64,000 nt of DNA, from positions 1 through 64,000 of the forward strand of contig NZ_FPBA01000022.1 in NCBI RefSeq assembly GCF_900116515.1, read 5' to 3'. This document shows positions 31,674 to 41,180 of this stretch, one piece after another; position 1 is the stretch's first letter, and every line of letters starts with the position of its first letter. Position numbers and translations under genes: made by a program. Source of the DNA: Geodermatophilus amargosae. GTDB taxonomy: Bacteria > Actinomycetota > Actinomycetes > Mycobacteriales > Geodermatophilaceae. The notes beneath the pieces are model-generated. The model did not search any database. It was not told where the DNA came from and was given only the letters and a program-made list of their open reading frames with translations.

Positions 31674-32801
31674 TCACGCCCTCTGGGGCAGCACGAAGGT
31701 GCCGGTGGGCGGGTCGGCGTCGGCGGGCAGGAACAGCCGCTGGACGGCGGCCAGGACGGCCGAGGCCACCGTGCCGCGCAGGCGGGCGTCGAGCAGCAGC
31801 AGCCGGTCGACCGGGTGGGACAGGTAGCCGACGTCCAGGCGCACCGCGGGCATCCGGGTCATCCGCAGCAGGTCCCAGGTCTTGGGGTGCCCGCCCAGGT
31901 CGAGCATGCCGGTCCGCGCCACCACCTCGCGCCGCGCGAGGTCGGCGAAGCGCTCCCCCACCGTCGACGACGTCCCGGAGCCGGTGCCGTAGTAGTAGCT
32001 GGCGACCCCGCGGGCGTGCGGGGAGTCCTGGGCGTCCACGTGCAGCGAGATGAACAGGTCGGCGCGGGCGTCGTTGGCGAACGCGGTGCGCTCGGCCGGC
32101 GTCGGGTCCTGGTGGCGGCCGCGGGTCAGGTAGACCGTCGCGCCCGCGGCGGCCAGCCGGCCCTCGATGCGGCTGGCGAGGTCGAGCACGAGGTCGGCCT
32201 CGGTGGTCTCACCGGCGGCGAAGCCGGTGTCCGCGCCGCCGTGCCCGGGGTCGACGACGATGCGCCGGCCGATGAGGTGCGGGCCGCTCTCGACGAACGA
32301 GGCGCTCTGCCGCAGCAGCTGGGGACGTCCGCCGGTGACCTTGCGGCCGAGCTGGCGCAGCGCCCGCAGCGTCGCCGGGCCGCAGGTGCCGTCGGCGGTG
32401 AGCCCGTAGTCGCGCTGGAAGGCCTGCAGGCCGGTCTCGGTCTCCCGGCCGAAGATGCCGTCGGCGCGGCCTGCGTCGTAGCCGAGCTCGAGCAGCCGCT
32501 CCTGCAGGTTGGTGACGTCGTCGCCGCGCGCGGGCCGCACCGGGTCGTGGTGCAGCAGCCGGTCGCCCAGCGACCAACGCGCCTCCGACAGCGCCCGGTA
32601 GGTCTCCTCGCCGACCCGGCCGTCCACCGACAGGCCGCGCACCTGCTGGAAGTGGCGGACCGCGAGCTCGGTGGCCCGGTCGTAGACGCCGTCGGAACCC
32701 GGCTCGAGCAGGCCCAGGCTGCGCAGCGCCGCCTGGACGTCGGCGACGGCGGCTCCGTGGCTGCCCGGACCCAGAGGCTGCATGTCGCTCTCGCTACCCA
32801 T
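31674..32801 (-). CDS. cwlM: CwlM-like amidase-fold protein with two peptidoglycan-binding domains
   Basis: A 375-residue protein from ATG 32801 with GGGAGCACG upstream. It has two PG_binding_1 repeats (about 10-75 and 90-150) and an Amidase_3 domain from about 175, with zinc-ligand segments DPGHGGADTGF, GETTEADLVL and SLHVDAQDS. There is no signal peptide, so it should stay in the cytoplasm. The position where catalytic amidases carry Glu reads VRLDVGYLSHP, an Asp. In mycobacteria the cytoplasmic CwlM activates MurA and binds MurJ rather than cutting peptidoglycan. The same neighbours (trxA, trxB, murJ) support a regulatory CwlM here. Lack of amidase activity is inferred. Confidence 0.9.
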   Translation of the reverse strand: MGSESDMQPLGPGSHGAAVADVQAALRSLGLLEPGSDGVYDRATELAVRHFQQVRGLSVDGRVGEETYRALSEARWSLGDRLLHHDPVRPARGDDVTNLQERLLELGYDAGRADGIFGRETETGLQAFQRDYGLTADGTCGPATLRALRQLGRKVTGGRPQLLRQSASFVESGPHLIGRRIVVDPGHGGADTGFAAGETTEADLVLDLASRIEGRLAAAGATVYLTRGRHQDPTPAERTAFANDARADLFISLHVDAQDSPHARGVASYYYGTGSGTSSTVGERFADLARREVVARTGMLDLGGHPKTWDLLRMTRMPAVRLDVGYLSHPVDRLLLLDARLRGTVASAVLAAVQRLFLPADADPPTGTFVLPQRA

Positions 32802-32881
32802 CGTGCTCCCGATTGTCGCCTCTGCGACCGCTGTCGGCCCAGCCGGGTGTCCCGGACCGGCCCGGGAGGTGTCCCGGAACG

Positions 32882-32921
32882 GCGAGGGCCCGCTCGTCCG
32901 GGTGGACGAGCGGGCCCTCGC
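32882..32921. terminator. Hairpin terminator after trxA
   Basis: Perfect 18-base arms at 32882-32899 and 32904-32921 with a GGGT loop lie just downstream of trxA on the minus strand and before cwlM. Confidence 0.9.
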
Positions 32922-32955
32922 TGACCGTCTGCGGCCCGTCCCGGAGGACGAGGGC

Positions 32956-33282
32956 TCAGAGGTAGTCGGACAGGTCGGAGAGGATCGCGCCCTTCGGCTT
33001 GGCGCCGATGATGCTCTTGACCGGCTTGCCGCCCTGGAAGACGGTCATCGTCGGGATCGACATGACCTGGTAGTCGCGGGCGATCTGCGGGTTCTCGTCG
33101 ATGTTGAGCTTGGCGATCGTCAGCTTCTCGCCGTGCTCCTTCGCGATCTCCTCGAGCACCGGGGCGACCATCTTGCACGGCCCGCACCACTCGGCCCAGA
33201 AGTCGACGAGGACGGGCTTGTCACTGCCCAGCACCTGGTCGGCGAAGGTCGCGTCGGTCACCGTCACGGTGTTGCCTGCCAT
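32956..33282 (-). CDS. trxA: Thioredoxin
   Basis: A 108-residue protein from ATG 33282. The redox site WCGPC has cysteines 33 and 36, with the cis-proline segment MSIPTMTVF later. It reduces protein disulfides and is recharged by TrxB, whose gene lies about 110 bases upstream on the same strand. Confidence 0.98.
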   Translation of the reverse strand: MAGNTVTVTDATFADQVLGSDKPVLVDFWAEWCGPCKMVAPVLEEIAKEHGEKLTIAKLNIDENPQIARDYQVMSIPTMTVFQGGKPVKSIIGAKPKGAILSDLSDYL

Positions 33283-33392
33283 GGTCGTTCTCCCTGTGTC
33301 GCGTTCGAGGTCTGGAAGTGGGCTTCCGGGGGTGACAACCCGCGGAGGGGGCGCGCTATGCCCGGGGCCGGTACCCCGGCCCGGTGGTCGAC

Positions 33393-34412
33393 TCAGCGCT
33401 CGTCGAAGGTCTCGGCGAGCCAGCGCTCGGCGTCGATGGCGGCGGCGGCACCGGTGCCGGCCGAGGTGATCGCCTGGCGGTAGACGTGGTCCACCACGTC
33501 GCCGCAGGCGAAGACGCCGTCGATGTTGGTGCGGGTGCTGGGGTGCTCGACCTGCACGTAGCCCTCGTCGTCGAGCTTGAGCTGCCCGGCGAACATCTCG
33601 CTGCGCGGGTCGTGGCCGATGGCGACGAACAGGCCCGAGACCGGGAGCTCCTCGGTGATGCCGGTGGCGACGTCGGTCAGCTGCACGGCGGCGACGGTCT
33701 GGTCACCGATGACGTCGGTGACCTGCTTGCCGAGCGCCCAGCGGATCTTCTCGTTGTCCTGCGCGCGCTTCTGCATGATCTTCGAGGCGCGCAGCTCCTC
33801 GCGCCGGTGCACCACGGTCACCGTCTTGGCGAAGCGGGTGAGGAAGGTGGCCTCCTCCATCGCCGAGTCGCCGCCGCCGACCACGACGATGTCCTGGTCG
33901 CGGAAGAAGAAGCCGTCGCAGGTGGCGCAGGCGGAGACGCCGCGACCGAGCAGGCGCTGCTCGTTGTCCAGGCCGAGGTACCGGTACTTCGAGCCGGTGG
34001 CGACGATGACCGCGTGCGCGAGGGTCACCTCGTCACCGACCTTGACCACCTTGGGCGTGGCCGTGAGGTCGACCTCGGTGACGTCGCGGGCGACCAGCTC
34101 GGCGCCGAAGCGCTCGGCCTGCTGGCGCATGTCCATCATCAGCTGGGGGCCCTGGATGCCCTCGGCGAAGCCGGGGAAGTTCTCCACCTCGGTGGTGGTC
34201 ATCAGGGCGCCGCCGAACTGGGAGCCCTCGAAGACCAGCGGGTGCAGGTTGGCCCGGGCGGCGTAGACGGCCGCGGTGTACCCGGCGGGACCCGATCCGA
34301 TGATGACCAGGTCACGGACGCCGTCGTGCTCCGCGGGCGGGATCACGGGCGAGTGGACCTCGGTGGTCGTCGCGGGGCCGGGGGTGGGCTGGGGATCGGT
34401 CACGCGCGGCAC
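33393..34412 (-). CDS. trxB: Thioredoxin-disulfide reductase
   Basis: About 339 residues from GTG 34412; a GTG three codons later is possible. The protein transfers electrons from NADPH through FAD to thioredoxin. The FAD site is [12 protein letters not shown] near 38, the redox pair is in [11 protein letters not shown] near 159-169, the NADPH site is [11 protein letters not shown], and the C-terminal FAD motif is [10 protein letters not shown]. No SD sequence is seen; TACGAT lies eight bases upstream, suggesting a leaderless message. Confidence 0.97.
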   Translation of the reverse strand: MPRVTDPQPTPGPATTTEVHSPVIPPAEHDGVRDLVIIGSGPAGYTAAVYAARANLHPLVFEGSQFGGALMTTTEVENFPGFAEGIQGPQLMMDMRQQAERFGAELVARDVTEVDLTATPKVVKVGDEVTLAHAVIVATGSKYRYLGLDNEQRLLGRGVSACATCDGFFFRDQDIVVVGGGDSAMEEATFLTRFAKTVTVVHRREELRASKIMQKRAQDNEKIRWALGKQVTDVIGDQTVAAVQLTDVATGITEELPVSGLFVAIGHDPRSEMFAGQLKLDDEGYVQVEHPSTRTNIDGVFACGDVVDHVYRQAITSAGTGAAAAIDAERWLAETFDER

Positions 34413-34420
34413 AACGACGC

Positions 34421-34426
34421 ATCGTA
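34421..34426 (-). promoter_or_regulatory. Probable -10 element of trxB
   Basis: TACGAT ends eight bases before the GTG start, in the leaderless layout seen for other genes here. Confidence 0.45.
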
Positions 34427-34469
34427 GGGCGGGATTCCCGCCGGCAGGCCGCTGACGTGCGGCTCACCC

Positions 34470-36134
34470 TCAGGTGGCAGGGGTGACGCCGACCTCGGCG
34501 AGGGTGGCGGCGAAGCCGTCCTCGGCGGGCACGAGGCCGGTGACCCACACCAGCACGTAGCGCGCGGTGACCGGCTCCTCGAAGGCGAGGTCGGTGGTCC
34601 CGTCGACGCTGCCCGAGGTGGCGACGGCGAAGGAGTCGAGGTCGCCGTCGGGGGCGCCGCCGGTGCGGACCTCGACCGCGATGCCGGGCGTGGTGGTCGT
34701 CAACGTGATGCCGCCGACCGCCTGGTCGGAGCCGAGGTCGTAGACGATCCCGACGCCGGGCTTGAGGTTGCCGAAGTCGGCCGAGCCCCGGTAGTTCAGC
34801 GTCGACCAGGTGCTGGCCGGGTCGCCGTCATAGGTCGCGGGGACCTCGTCGTCGTTCTCCGGCTCGCCGTCGCCGAAGGGGTCGAACACCGAGGCGCCGG
34901 TGATGCCGACCAGTGGGCCGGCGGCGGAGGAGGGCGCGGCGCCGTCCTCGGCGGGGGGAGCGCTGCTCGTCCCGGCGGGCGGCGCGGTGCCGGGCCGCTC
35001 GTCGACGTCGCCGGCGACCGACAGCAGGTTGGTGCCGACCCACCAGGCCAGCAGCACGACGAGGACGACCGCGGCCAGCAGCAGGCCGCCCACCATCAGC
35101 CGGCGGCGGCCGGGGCGGTCCACCTCGTCCTCGTCGTAGCCGTCGGCGGCGTCCCCGAACACGTCGTGGACGTCGGCGTCGTCGTACGCGGGCTCTGCCG
35201 ACACGGGCGGGAGCCCGCGCGCGCGGCCGGGGGGCACCGGCGGCAGCGTGTGCGGGTCGAGCCGCTGCGGGTCGTCGTCGGGGACCTCGGCGACCGCGGC
35301 GGCCTGCCTGGCGTCCCGGTCGGTCTCGCGGTCGGCCTCCCGGTCGGCCTCGCGGTGGTCGCGCAGCCGGCGCAGCCAGCCGCTGTCGCTCTCGTCGCCG
35401 CTGCGGACCGGGACGGAGCCGTGCGACCGCGGGCGCTCGGCGAGCAGGGCGGCCATCGCGGCGGCACTGGCCAGCCGCGCACCGGGCTCGGAGGAGCGGG
35501 CGCGGCGGACGAGCGCGGCCAGGTCGGGCGCCCCGATGACCGGCGGGTGGCCGGGGACGCCGTCGGGACCGGGGACACCGGCCCGCCGGCCGGTGAGGCA
35601 GTACTCGAGCAGCGCGCCCAGTGCCGCGATGTCCTCCTGGACGGTGCCCGTGGCGGCGGGGACGGCGCGCAGGCCGACCAGCCCGTTGGGCCGCAGGACG
35701 ACGGTCTCGGGGCTCAGCCCGCCGACGGCGAGGCCGACCCGGTGCGCCTCGGCGACGCCCTCGGCCAGCCGGCGCAGGACGGTGCGGGCCTCCCGCTCGC
35801 CCATCGGCCCGGAGTCCAGCCGCTCGGCGAGGGTCCGGCCCTCGATCCACTCGTTGACGACGTAGGCGACGCCGCTCTCGCCGCCGTTGCCCTCGGAGGC
35901 GTCGTAGACCATCGCCAGCGCGGGGGTCGCGAGCCCGCCGGCGGTCAGCGCGCGGGTGATCCAGCCGCGCGCCGCGGGGCCACCGGGCACGTGCACGCGG
36001 ATGGCGACGTCACGGTTGAGGATCCGGTCCTTGGCGCGCCAGCAGTGGATGACGCCGGTGTCGGTGCGTTCCTCGGGGCCGACCTCGTCCAGCGGGCGGT
36101 ACCGGTCGGGGAGGCCGGTGATCGTGGCCGTCAT
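34470..36134 (-). CDS. Single-span pseudokinase with extracellular discoidin-like domain
   Basis: A 554-residue protein from ATG 36134. Residues 1 to about 240 have a Ser/Thr kinase fold but lack the catalytic residues. The HRD loop region reads VGLAVGGLSPETVVL, no DFG is found after it (GLVGLRAVPAA), and the usual VAIK strand reads VAIRV. A charged linker leads to one membrane span (MVGGLLLAAVVLVVLLAWW, about 350-370). The outside part ends in a beta-rich F5/8 or discoidin-like domain (PATYDGDPASTWSTLNY). In mycobacteria a comparable pseudokinase is fused to MurJ; here it is a separate gene 78 bases after murJ. It is probably a scaffold controlling lipid II flipping. Confidence 0.88.
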   Translation of the reverse strand: MTATITGLPDRYRPLDEVGPEERTDTGVIHCWRAKDRILNRDVAIRVHVPGGPAARGWITRALTAGGLATPALAMVYDASEGNGGESGVAYVVNEWIEGRTLAERLDSGPMGEREARTVLRRLAEGVAEAHRVGLAVGGLSPETVVLRPNGLVGLRAVPAATGTVQEDIAALGALLEYCLTGRRAGVPGPDGVPGHPPVIGAPDLAALVRRARSSEPGARLASAAAMAALLAERPRSHGSVPVRSGDESDSGWLRRLRDHREADREADRETDRDARQAAAVAEVPDDDPQRLDPHTLPPVPPGRARGLPPVSAEPAYDDADVHDVFGDAADGYDEDEVDRPGRRRLMVGGLLLAAVVLVVLLAWWVGTNLLSVAGDVDERPGTAPPAGTSSAPPAEDGAAPSSAAGPLVGITGASVFDPFGDGEPENDDEVPATYDGDPASTWSTLNYRGSADFGNLKPGVGIVYDLGSDQAVGGITLTTTTPGIAVEVRTGGAPDGDLDSFAVATSGSVDGTTDLAFEEPVTARYVLVWVTGLVPAEDGFAATLAEVGVTPAT

Positions 36135-36212
36135 GGACGCGTCCGACCCCCTGTCCTCTCCCCCGGCGGCGCGCTGCCCCGAGGACGGCGCCCGTGCCCG
36201 CGAGCCCGCGGC

Positions 36213-38327
36213 TCACCCGCGGCCCAGCCGCGCGCGGACGGCGGCGAGGGGTCCCCGGAGCTCCGGGATGCGGGCGAGCACGAACCCGGCGAGGGCCGTG
36301 ACGCCGACGACCACGGTACCGATCAACAGGGTCCCGAGCGAGCCCGCCACGGACGATCCCAGGGCGTCGTCGGTCACGCGGACGACGACCCAGCCCAGAC
36401 CCGCGGCGACGGCGGCGGCCACCACCATGCGCAGCACCGGGCCGAGCGCGCCGCCGCCCCGCTCGCCGGTGAGGTGCCGCCGCAGGGCGAGGTGCCCGAG
36501 CACCCAGCCGGCGAGGTAGGTGAGGCTCGTGGCCAGCATGAGCCCGGCGACGACGTGGCGGGGCTCGACCAGCACCGGGACCAGCAGCAGCAGCGGGACG
36601 CGGACCACGACCATGCCGACCTGGATCAGCGTCGGCGTCCGGGCGTCCTTCATGGCGTAGAAGACCCGCAGCTGCAGGAGCGTGACCGCCATCGGCAGCA
36701 GGCCGAAGGCGCCGACGGCCAGTGCCTCGCCGATCCCCCGGGCGTCCTCGACGGAGGTGTTGCCGCGGGCGAAGGCCACGATCCCCAGTGCCGGGCCGAC
36801 GACGGTCAGCGCGGCGGCCACCGGCAGCAGCCCGAGCGCGGACAGCCGGGTCCCGAGCGCGAGGTCCTGGACCACGCCGGGGACGTCGTGCCGGGCGGCG
36901 GCGCGGCTCATCCGCGGCATCAGGGCGGTGAGCAGCGCGACACCGATGATCCCGTAGGGCATCTGGAACAGCAGGCTGCCGTAGGCGAACGCGCTCGAGC
37001 CCAGGCCGCCCTCGCGGGTGGCCGCGTTGGCCACGCGGGTGGCCACGATGACGCCGATCTGGCTGACCGCCACGTAGAGGACCACCCACAGCCCCAGCCC
37101 GCCGGCCTCGCGCAGGCCGGTCCGGCGCAGGCTCCAGCGGGGCCGCAGCGGGACGCCGGCCCGGTGCAGCAGCGGCACGAGGACCAGCGCCTGGACGGCG
37201 ATGCCGAGCAGCGTGCCGCCGCCGAGCAGCCAGACCTGACCGGGGGTGACGGCGGCCGGGACGAGGCTGCCGGGCCCGCTGGCCATCACGAACAGCACGC
37301 CGGTGGCGATGACCACGACGTTGTTGAGCACCGGCGCCCACGCCGGCGGGCCGAAGACGCCGCGGCTGTTGAGGATCGCCTGCGCCAGCGCACCGACGCC
37401 GTAGAAGACGATCTCCACCAGCAGGATCCGGGCCAGCCAGTTGGCCAGCCGCACCTGCTCGGGGTCGCCCTGGATGCCGTAGAGGGCCGTGAGCAGCGGA
37501 GCCACGGCGACGGCGACGGCGGTGACCACCACGAGCCCGGCGATGGCCACCGTGGACAGCCGCTGCGCGTAGCCGACGCCGCCGTCGCGGTCGCGCTCCT
37601 GGGCGTGCACGAGCAGCGGCACGATGACCGAGGTCAGGACGCCGCCGAGTAGCAGCTCGTAGACGATGTTGGGCAGCGTGTTCGCGGTGTTGTAGGCGTC
37701 GTTGACCAGCCCGACGCCCAGCGCCGCGGCCAGCACCATCGTGCGCAGCAGGCCGGTCACGCGGGAGACCAGCGTGGCCACCGCCATCGTCCCGGCGGCC
37801 CGCAGGATCCCGCGGCTGCCGCCCGGGGCGCCCTCGCGCTCCTGCGCCTCCTCCTCGGTCTCCCCCTCGGGCGCCTGCGGGACCGGCGGCAGCTGCAGGA
37901 TCGGGATGACCTGCGTCTCGTCGGCCGGGATGAACCGGCGCCGGGCCGGCGGGGGGACCGGCGGCAGCGGCCGGGGCGCCGGCCGCGCGGCCGCGGCCGG
38001 GGGGGTGGCCGCGGCCGGGGGGGTGGCCGCGGACACCGCTGAGGGCGCTGCCGGGGGCACTGCTGGGGTCGCCGCGGGGGTGGCGGGCGGCCGCGGCCGG
38101 GCCGGGGGCGGTACCGGCGGCATGGGACGGCGGGGCGCGGCACCCGTGAGGTCCGAGCCGGGGGGCGGCGCCACCGGGTACGGGGCCGGGGGCAGCGGCC
38201 GCGAGCGCTCGCGGGCCGGCCGCGACGGTGAGTCCCCCGACGCGACCGCCGGGGGCACCGGCGGCAGCGGGCGCTGCCCCGGCTCGCGGGCGGGGGCGTC
38301 CTCGTCGCTGCGCTGGCGGCCGGTCAC
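36213..38327 (-). CDS. murJ: Lipid II flippase MurJ (MviN)
   Basis: About 704 residues from GTG 38327, which overlaps the DUF6049 stop by four bases. The first 165 residues are a cytoplasmic proline-rich region. The rest is a MATE/MOP-type membrane protein of about 14 spans, with LVSRVTGLLRTMVLAAALG at the start, DAYNTANTLPNIVYELLLGG and ILNSRGVFGPPAWAPVLNN. It flips the peptidoglycan precursor lipid II outward. A longer in-frame extension into the next gene is rejected. Confidence 0.95.
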   Translation of the reverse strand: MTGRQRSDEDAPAREPGQRPLPPVPPAVASGDSPSRPARERSRPLPPAPYPVAPPPGSDLTGAAPRRPMPPVPPPARPRPPATPAATPAVPPAAPSAVSAATPPAAATPPAAAARPAPRPLPPVPPPARRRFIPADETQVIPILQLPPVPQAPEGETEEEAQEREGAPGGSRGILRAAGTMAVATLVSRVTGLLRTMVLAAALGVGLVNDAYNTANTLPNIVYELLLGGVLTSVIVPLLVHAQERDRDGGVGYAQRLSTVAIAGLVVVTAVAVAVAPLLTALYGIQGDPEQVRLANWLARILLVEIVFYGVGALAQAILNSRGVFGPPAWAPVLNNVVVIATGVLFVMASGPGSLVPAAVTPGQVWLLGGGTLLGIAVQALVLVPLLHRAGVPLRPRWSLRRTGLREAGGLGLWVVLYVAVSQIGVIVATRVANAATREGGLGSSAFAYGSLLFQMPYGIIGVALLTALMPRMSRAAARHDVPGVVQDLALGTRLSALGLLPVAAALTVVGPALGIVAFARGNTSVEDARGIGEALAVGAFGLLPMAVTLLQLRVFYAMKDARTPTLIQVGMVVVRVPLLLLVPVLVEPRHVVAGLMLATSLTYLAGWVLGHLALRRHLTGERGGGALGPVLRMVVAAAVAAGLGWVVVRVTDDALGSSVAGSLGTLLIGTVVVGVTALAGFVLARIPELRGPLAAVRARLGRG

Positions 38328-40594
38328 ACCGGGCTCCGGCTGGGCGGCCACGCGGCTCCGGCGCCGTCGGGGAGCTCCTCCTCGGCCCGCCCGCGGCGGC
38401 GCAGGAAGAGGACCCCGCGGCGGAGGAAGAGCAGCCCGAGCAGGACGGCCGCGCCGATGGTGATCGACAGCGAGATCGTCCCGTAGGCGGTGCTGCGGAC
38501 CTGGATGGCGACGTCGTCGCCGAGGGTCCCGCCGCCGGGGGTGGTCAGGCTGGCGGTGACGGCGAAGCGCCCCGACTGGCGGACCTGGGTGGGGACCTCC
38601 AGCGTCGTGCGCTGGCCGGGGGCCAGTTCCTGCGCGCTGAGGTCGCCGATGGTCAGCCCGACGTTGTCGCGGGTGCGCACCTGCGGCAGCACCCGGACGG
38701 CGAAGGGCAGGTCGTTCTGGACGGTGAGCACCAGCGGCGCGTCGCTGGAGGCCAGGCTGTAGGTGCCGTCGGCCGGCGCCACCAGGGTCACCCGGTGCCG
38801 CAACCCCCCGACGGTCTCCCGGACGTCCCGCGCGGCGGCCAGGAAGCCGGCCGGGTCGTCCCGCCAGGCCGCTGAGGCCACCCGGGCCAGCGCGGCGTCG
38901 ACGGAGGCCAGCGCCGTCGCCGGGTCCTCGCCGACGACGGCGCCGGCCAGGTCGTCGCGCAGGCCGGCGGCGGTGGCGAGCTCGCCGAGGCCGGAGGGGT
39001 CGGGCAGCCCGGCCCCGGCCTGGTCCAGCGGCGTACCGGCGTCGGCGACCGGGCCCGAGGCCAGGTCGGTCAGCGAGGCCGGGCGCAGGCCGGGCAGCGC
39101 CGTGTCGGCGATCATCGCGGCGACCGCCTCGGGATCGGGGTCGACGTCGCGGCCGGGGGCGACCAGGACGCTCTGGCCAGCGGGGTCGGTCCCCGCCTGC
39201 TGCGAGACCAGCACCAGCTCGGCGAGGTAGCGCTGCTCGGCGACCCGCGGCCCGCCCTCGGCGGTGTCCGCCGTGTCGACGACGGAGGACAGCCCGGCGT
39301 CGACCACCAGCGCCTCGACCGGGCCGTCGCCGGCGGGCACGGTCGCCCGCGCGGCGGCGCCGCCGTCGGGGACGCCGAGCACGGCGTCCCCGACGCTCAG
39401 CGCCGTGGAGGCGACCACCACCTGCTCGACCCCACCGGCGCGCAGCGTGGTCAGCGTGTCGGGCCGCAGGGCCCCGCCGGGCGCCCAGGCGAGGTCGGTC
39501 CGCGGCGCGACCCCGAGGACGTCGGTGAGCAGCGCGGCGCCGGCCGGTCCCGGTGAGGCGTCGGTGGCGGCGGGCCGCACGTCCGTGGCGCCGGGGTCCC
39601 CGTCGGTGCCGTCCCCGCCGGTCGGGGCGTCGGGCAGCGAGCGGGTGAGCGCGTCCGTCAGCCCGGTGGCCTGCAGCGCGTCGGCGTCGACGTCGCCGTA
39701 GGGCAGGGCGACGACGGGGTGGTCGGCGGCCGCGGCCCGCAGCCGCTCCAGCCACGCGCCGGCGGCCTCGGTGCCGGTGCCCGCGCCCTCCTCGCCGGCC
39801 ACGTCGTAGGGGCCCTCGGCCATGACCGAGAGCTCCTCGACCAGCGCCGGGTCGACGGCGAGGGTCACCGGGGCGACCGGGGTCGGCTCGGGGGCGCCGG
39901 GCGCCAGCACCGCCGGCAGCCGCTCGACCACGGCCAGCGCACGGTCGAGCCGGCCGCCCTCGGACACCGCACCGGCCAGCCCGTCGTCGGTGAAGTCGCC
40001 GGCGGCGTCGCGGTGGCTGCGCTCGGTCAGGGGCCACAGCCAGGCGACGGCCGTGGCCGTGGCCGGAGGCGCGGTCTGCTGCACCAGGTGTGTGCGGATC
40101 TCGCCCACCCGGCGCTGCCCGCCGTCGGCGCCGGTGCCGTTGAGGTTGAGCAGCAGCGGGTAGACGCCGTCGCCGCCCAGGGCCAGGTCGGCGGTGGTCG
40201 CGGTGACGGTGAACGGGAGGGTGTCCCCGGGCGCGAGCGCTCCCGGCAGCGGGGAGAAGGGCGTGCCGACCACGGTGGCGAGGTCGGCGTCGGCGTCGGT
40301 GGCGAGCAGGTCGGCCCGGGTGGTGACGACCCCGCTGCGCTGCAGGCGGATGCCGAGGTCGGTCAGCGTCTCGCTGCCGGTGTTGGTGAGGGTGCCGGCC
40401 AGGGTCACCGTGCCGCCGGGGGCGACCGTGCGCGGGTCGAAGCGGGTGAGGTCGACGGTGACCGGGCGCTCGGCGGCCGGTGCGGGCGCGGCCGGTGCCG
40501 CCGCCGCGGGGGACACGGGGGCCACGACCGACGCGAGGACGGGCGCGGCGGCCAGCGGGAGGGCCAGCAACGCCGCCGTCAGGACGCGGTTCAC
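38324..40594 (-). CDS. DUF6049 secreted/membrane protein
   Basis: About 756 residues from GTG 40594, chosen because GGGAGGACG lies just upstream and the signal peptide (VNRVLTAALLALPLAAAP) then sits at the N-terminus. The outside part has a beta-sandwich start (VTVDLTRFDPRTVAPGGTVTL), a long alpha/beta middle and a second beta domain near the end. A C-terminal span (ISLSITIGAAVLLGLLFL) and basic tail anchor it. The family is conserved next to murJ across actinobacteria (Rv3909 in M. tuberculosis) and its role is not established. The four-base overlap with murJ suggests coupling. Confidence 0.92.
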   Translation of the reverse strand: MNRVLTAALLALPLAAAPVLASVVAPVSPAAAAPAAPAPAAERPVTVDLTRFDPRTVAPGGTVTLAGTLTNTGSETLTDLGIRLQRSGVVTTRADLLATDADADLATVVGTPFSPLPGALAPGDTLPFTVTATTADLALGGDGVYPLLLNLNGTGADGGQRRVGEIRTHLVQQTAPPATATAVAWLWPLTERSHRDAAGDFTDDGLAGAVSEGGRLDRALAVVERLPAVLAPGAPEPTPVAPVTLAVDPALVEELSVMAEGPYDVAGEEGAGTGTEAAGAWLERLRAAAADHPVVALPYGDVDADALQATGLTDALTRSLPDAPTGGDGTDGDPGATDVRPAATDASPGPAGAALLTDVLGVAPRTDLAWAPGGALRPDTLTTLRAGGVEQVVVASTALSVGDAVLGVPDGGAAARATVPAGDGPVEALVVDAGLSSVVDTADTAEGGPRVAEQRYLAELVLVSQQAGTDPAGQSVLVAPGRDVDPDPEAVAAMIADTALPGLRPASLTDLASGPVADAGTPLDQAGAGLPDPSGLGELATAAGLRDDLAGAVVGEDPATALASVDAALARVASAAWRDDPAGFLAAARDVRETVGGLRHRVTLVAPADGTYSLASSDAPLVLTVQNDLPFAVRVLPQVRTRDNVGLTIGDLSAQELAPGQRTTLEVPTQVRQSGRFAVTASLTTPGGGTLGDDVAIQVRSTAYGTISLSITIGAAVLLGLLFLRRGVLFLRRRGRAEEELPDGAGAAWPPSRSPV

Positions 40595-40661
40595 CGTCCT
40601 CCCGTGCCGGCCGGCCCCGGGGTGCGGGGGACTCTGCCTGGGACGGACCTCGGGGTCCGGG

Positions 40662-41138
40662 TCACGCACTGTCGGCGAGCAGTGCGGGCGCCCGCTCGAC
40701 CAGCGCCCGCTCGTCGGCGTAGGCCAGCCGGCCGGCCAGCTCGTCGAGGGGGACCCAGGCGACCTCGGTCACCTCGACGTCGGCGTCGGACAGGGCGCCA
40801 CCGATGGCGCGCAGCAGGAAGTGGTGCACCGTCTTGTGCACGCGACGGCCCTCGGCGACGAACCAGAAGTCGATGATCCCGAGCGGGGCCAGCACCTCAC
40901 CGATGATCCCGGTCTCCTCGGCGACCTCCCGGACGGCGGTGTCCTCCGGGGTCTCGCCCTCCTCGATGTGGCCCTTGGGCAGGGACCACAGCAGCCGGCC
41001 GCGCCGGTCGGTGCGCCCGATGAGCGCGGCGCGAGGACCGGTGAGGGGGTCGTCGGCGACGACCAGGCCCCCCGCGGAGGTCTCGTCGACCCGGCGCAGA
41101 CGGCGACCGGGACGCCCTCGTCCGCCCGTCCCTGCCAT
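40662..41138 (-). CDS. NUDIX hydrolase
   Basis: A 158-residue protein from ATG 41138. The complete NUDIX box is visible as [17 protein letters not shown] followed by AEETGI, which binds the metal and cuts a nucleoside diphosphate bond. The start is [13 protein letters not shown]. Its place between the DUF6049 gene and divergent pcnA matches MutT4 (Rv3908) in mycobacteria. The substrate is unknown. Confidence 0.95.
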   Translation of the reverse strand: MAGTGGRGRPGRRLRRVDETSAGGLVVADDPLTGPRAALIGRTDRRGRLLWSLPKGHIEEGETPEDTAVREVAEETGIIGEVLAPLGIIDFWFVAEGRRVHKTVHHFLLRAIGGALSDADVEVTEVAWVPLDELAGRLAYADERALVERAPALLADSA

Positions 41139-41144
41139 GCGAGG

Positions 41145-41172
41145 AGGGTAGCGCGAGCCGCGCCACTACCCT
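41145..41172. promoter_or_regulatory. Divergent leaderless promoters of the NUDIX gene and pcnA
   Basis: On the minus strand TACCCT at 41145-41150 lies six bases before the NUDIX ATG. On the plus strand TACCCT at 41167-41172 lies eight bases before the pcnA GTG. Neither start has an SD sequence. Confidence 0.5.
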
Positions 41173-41180
41173 GGCTCGTC

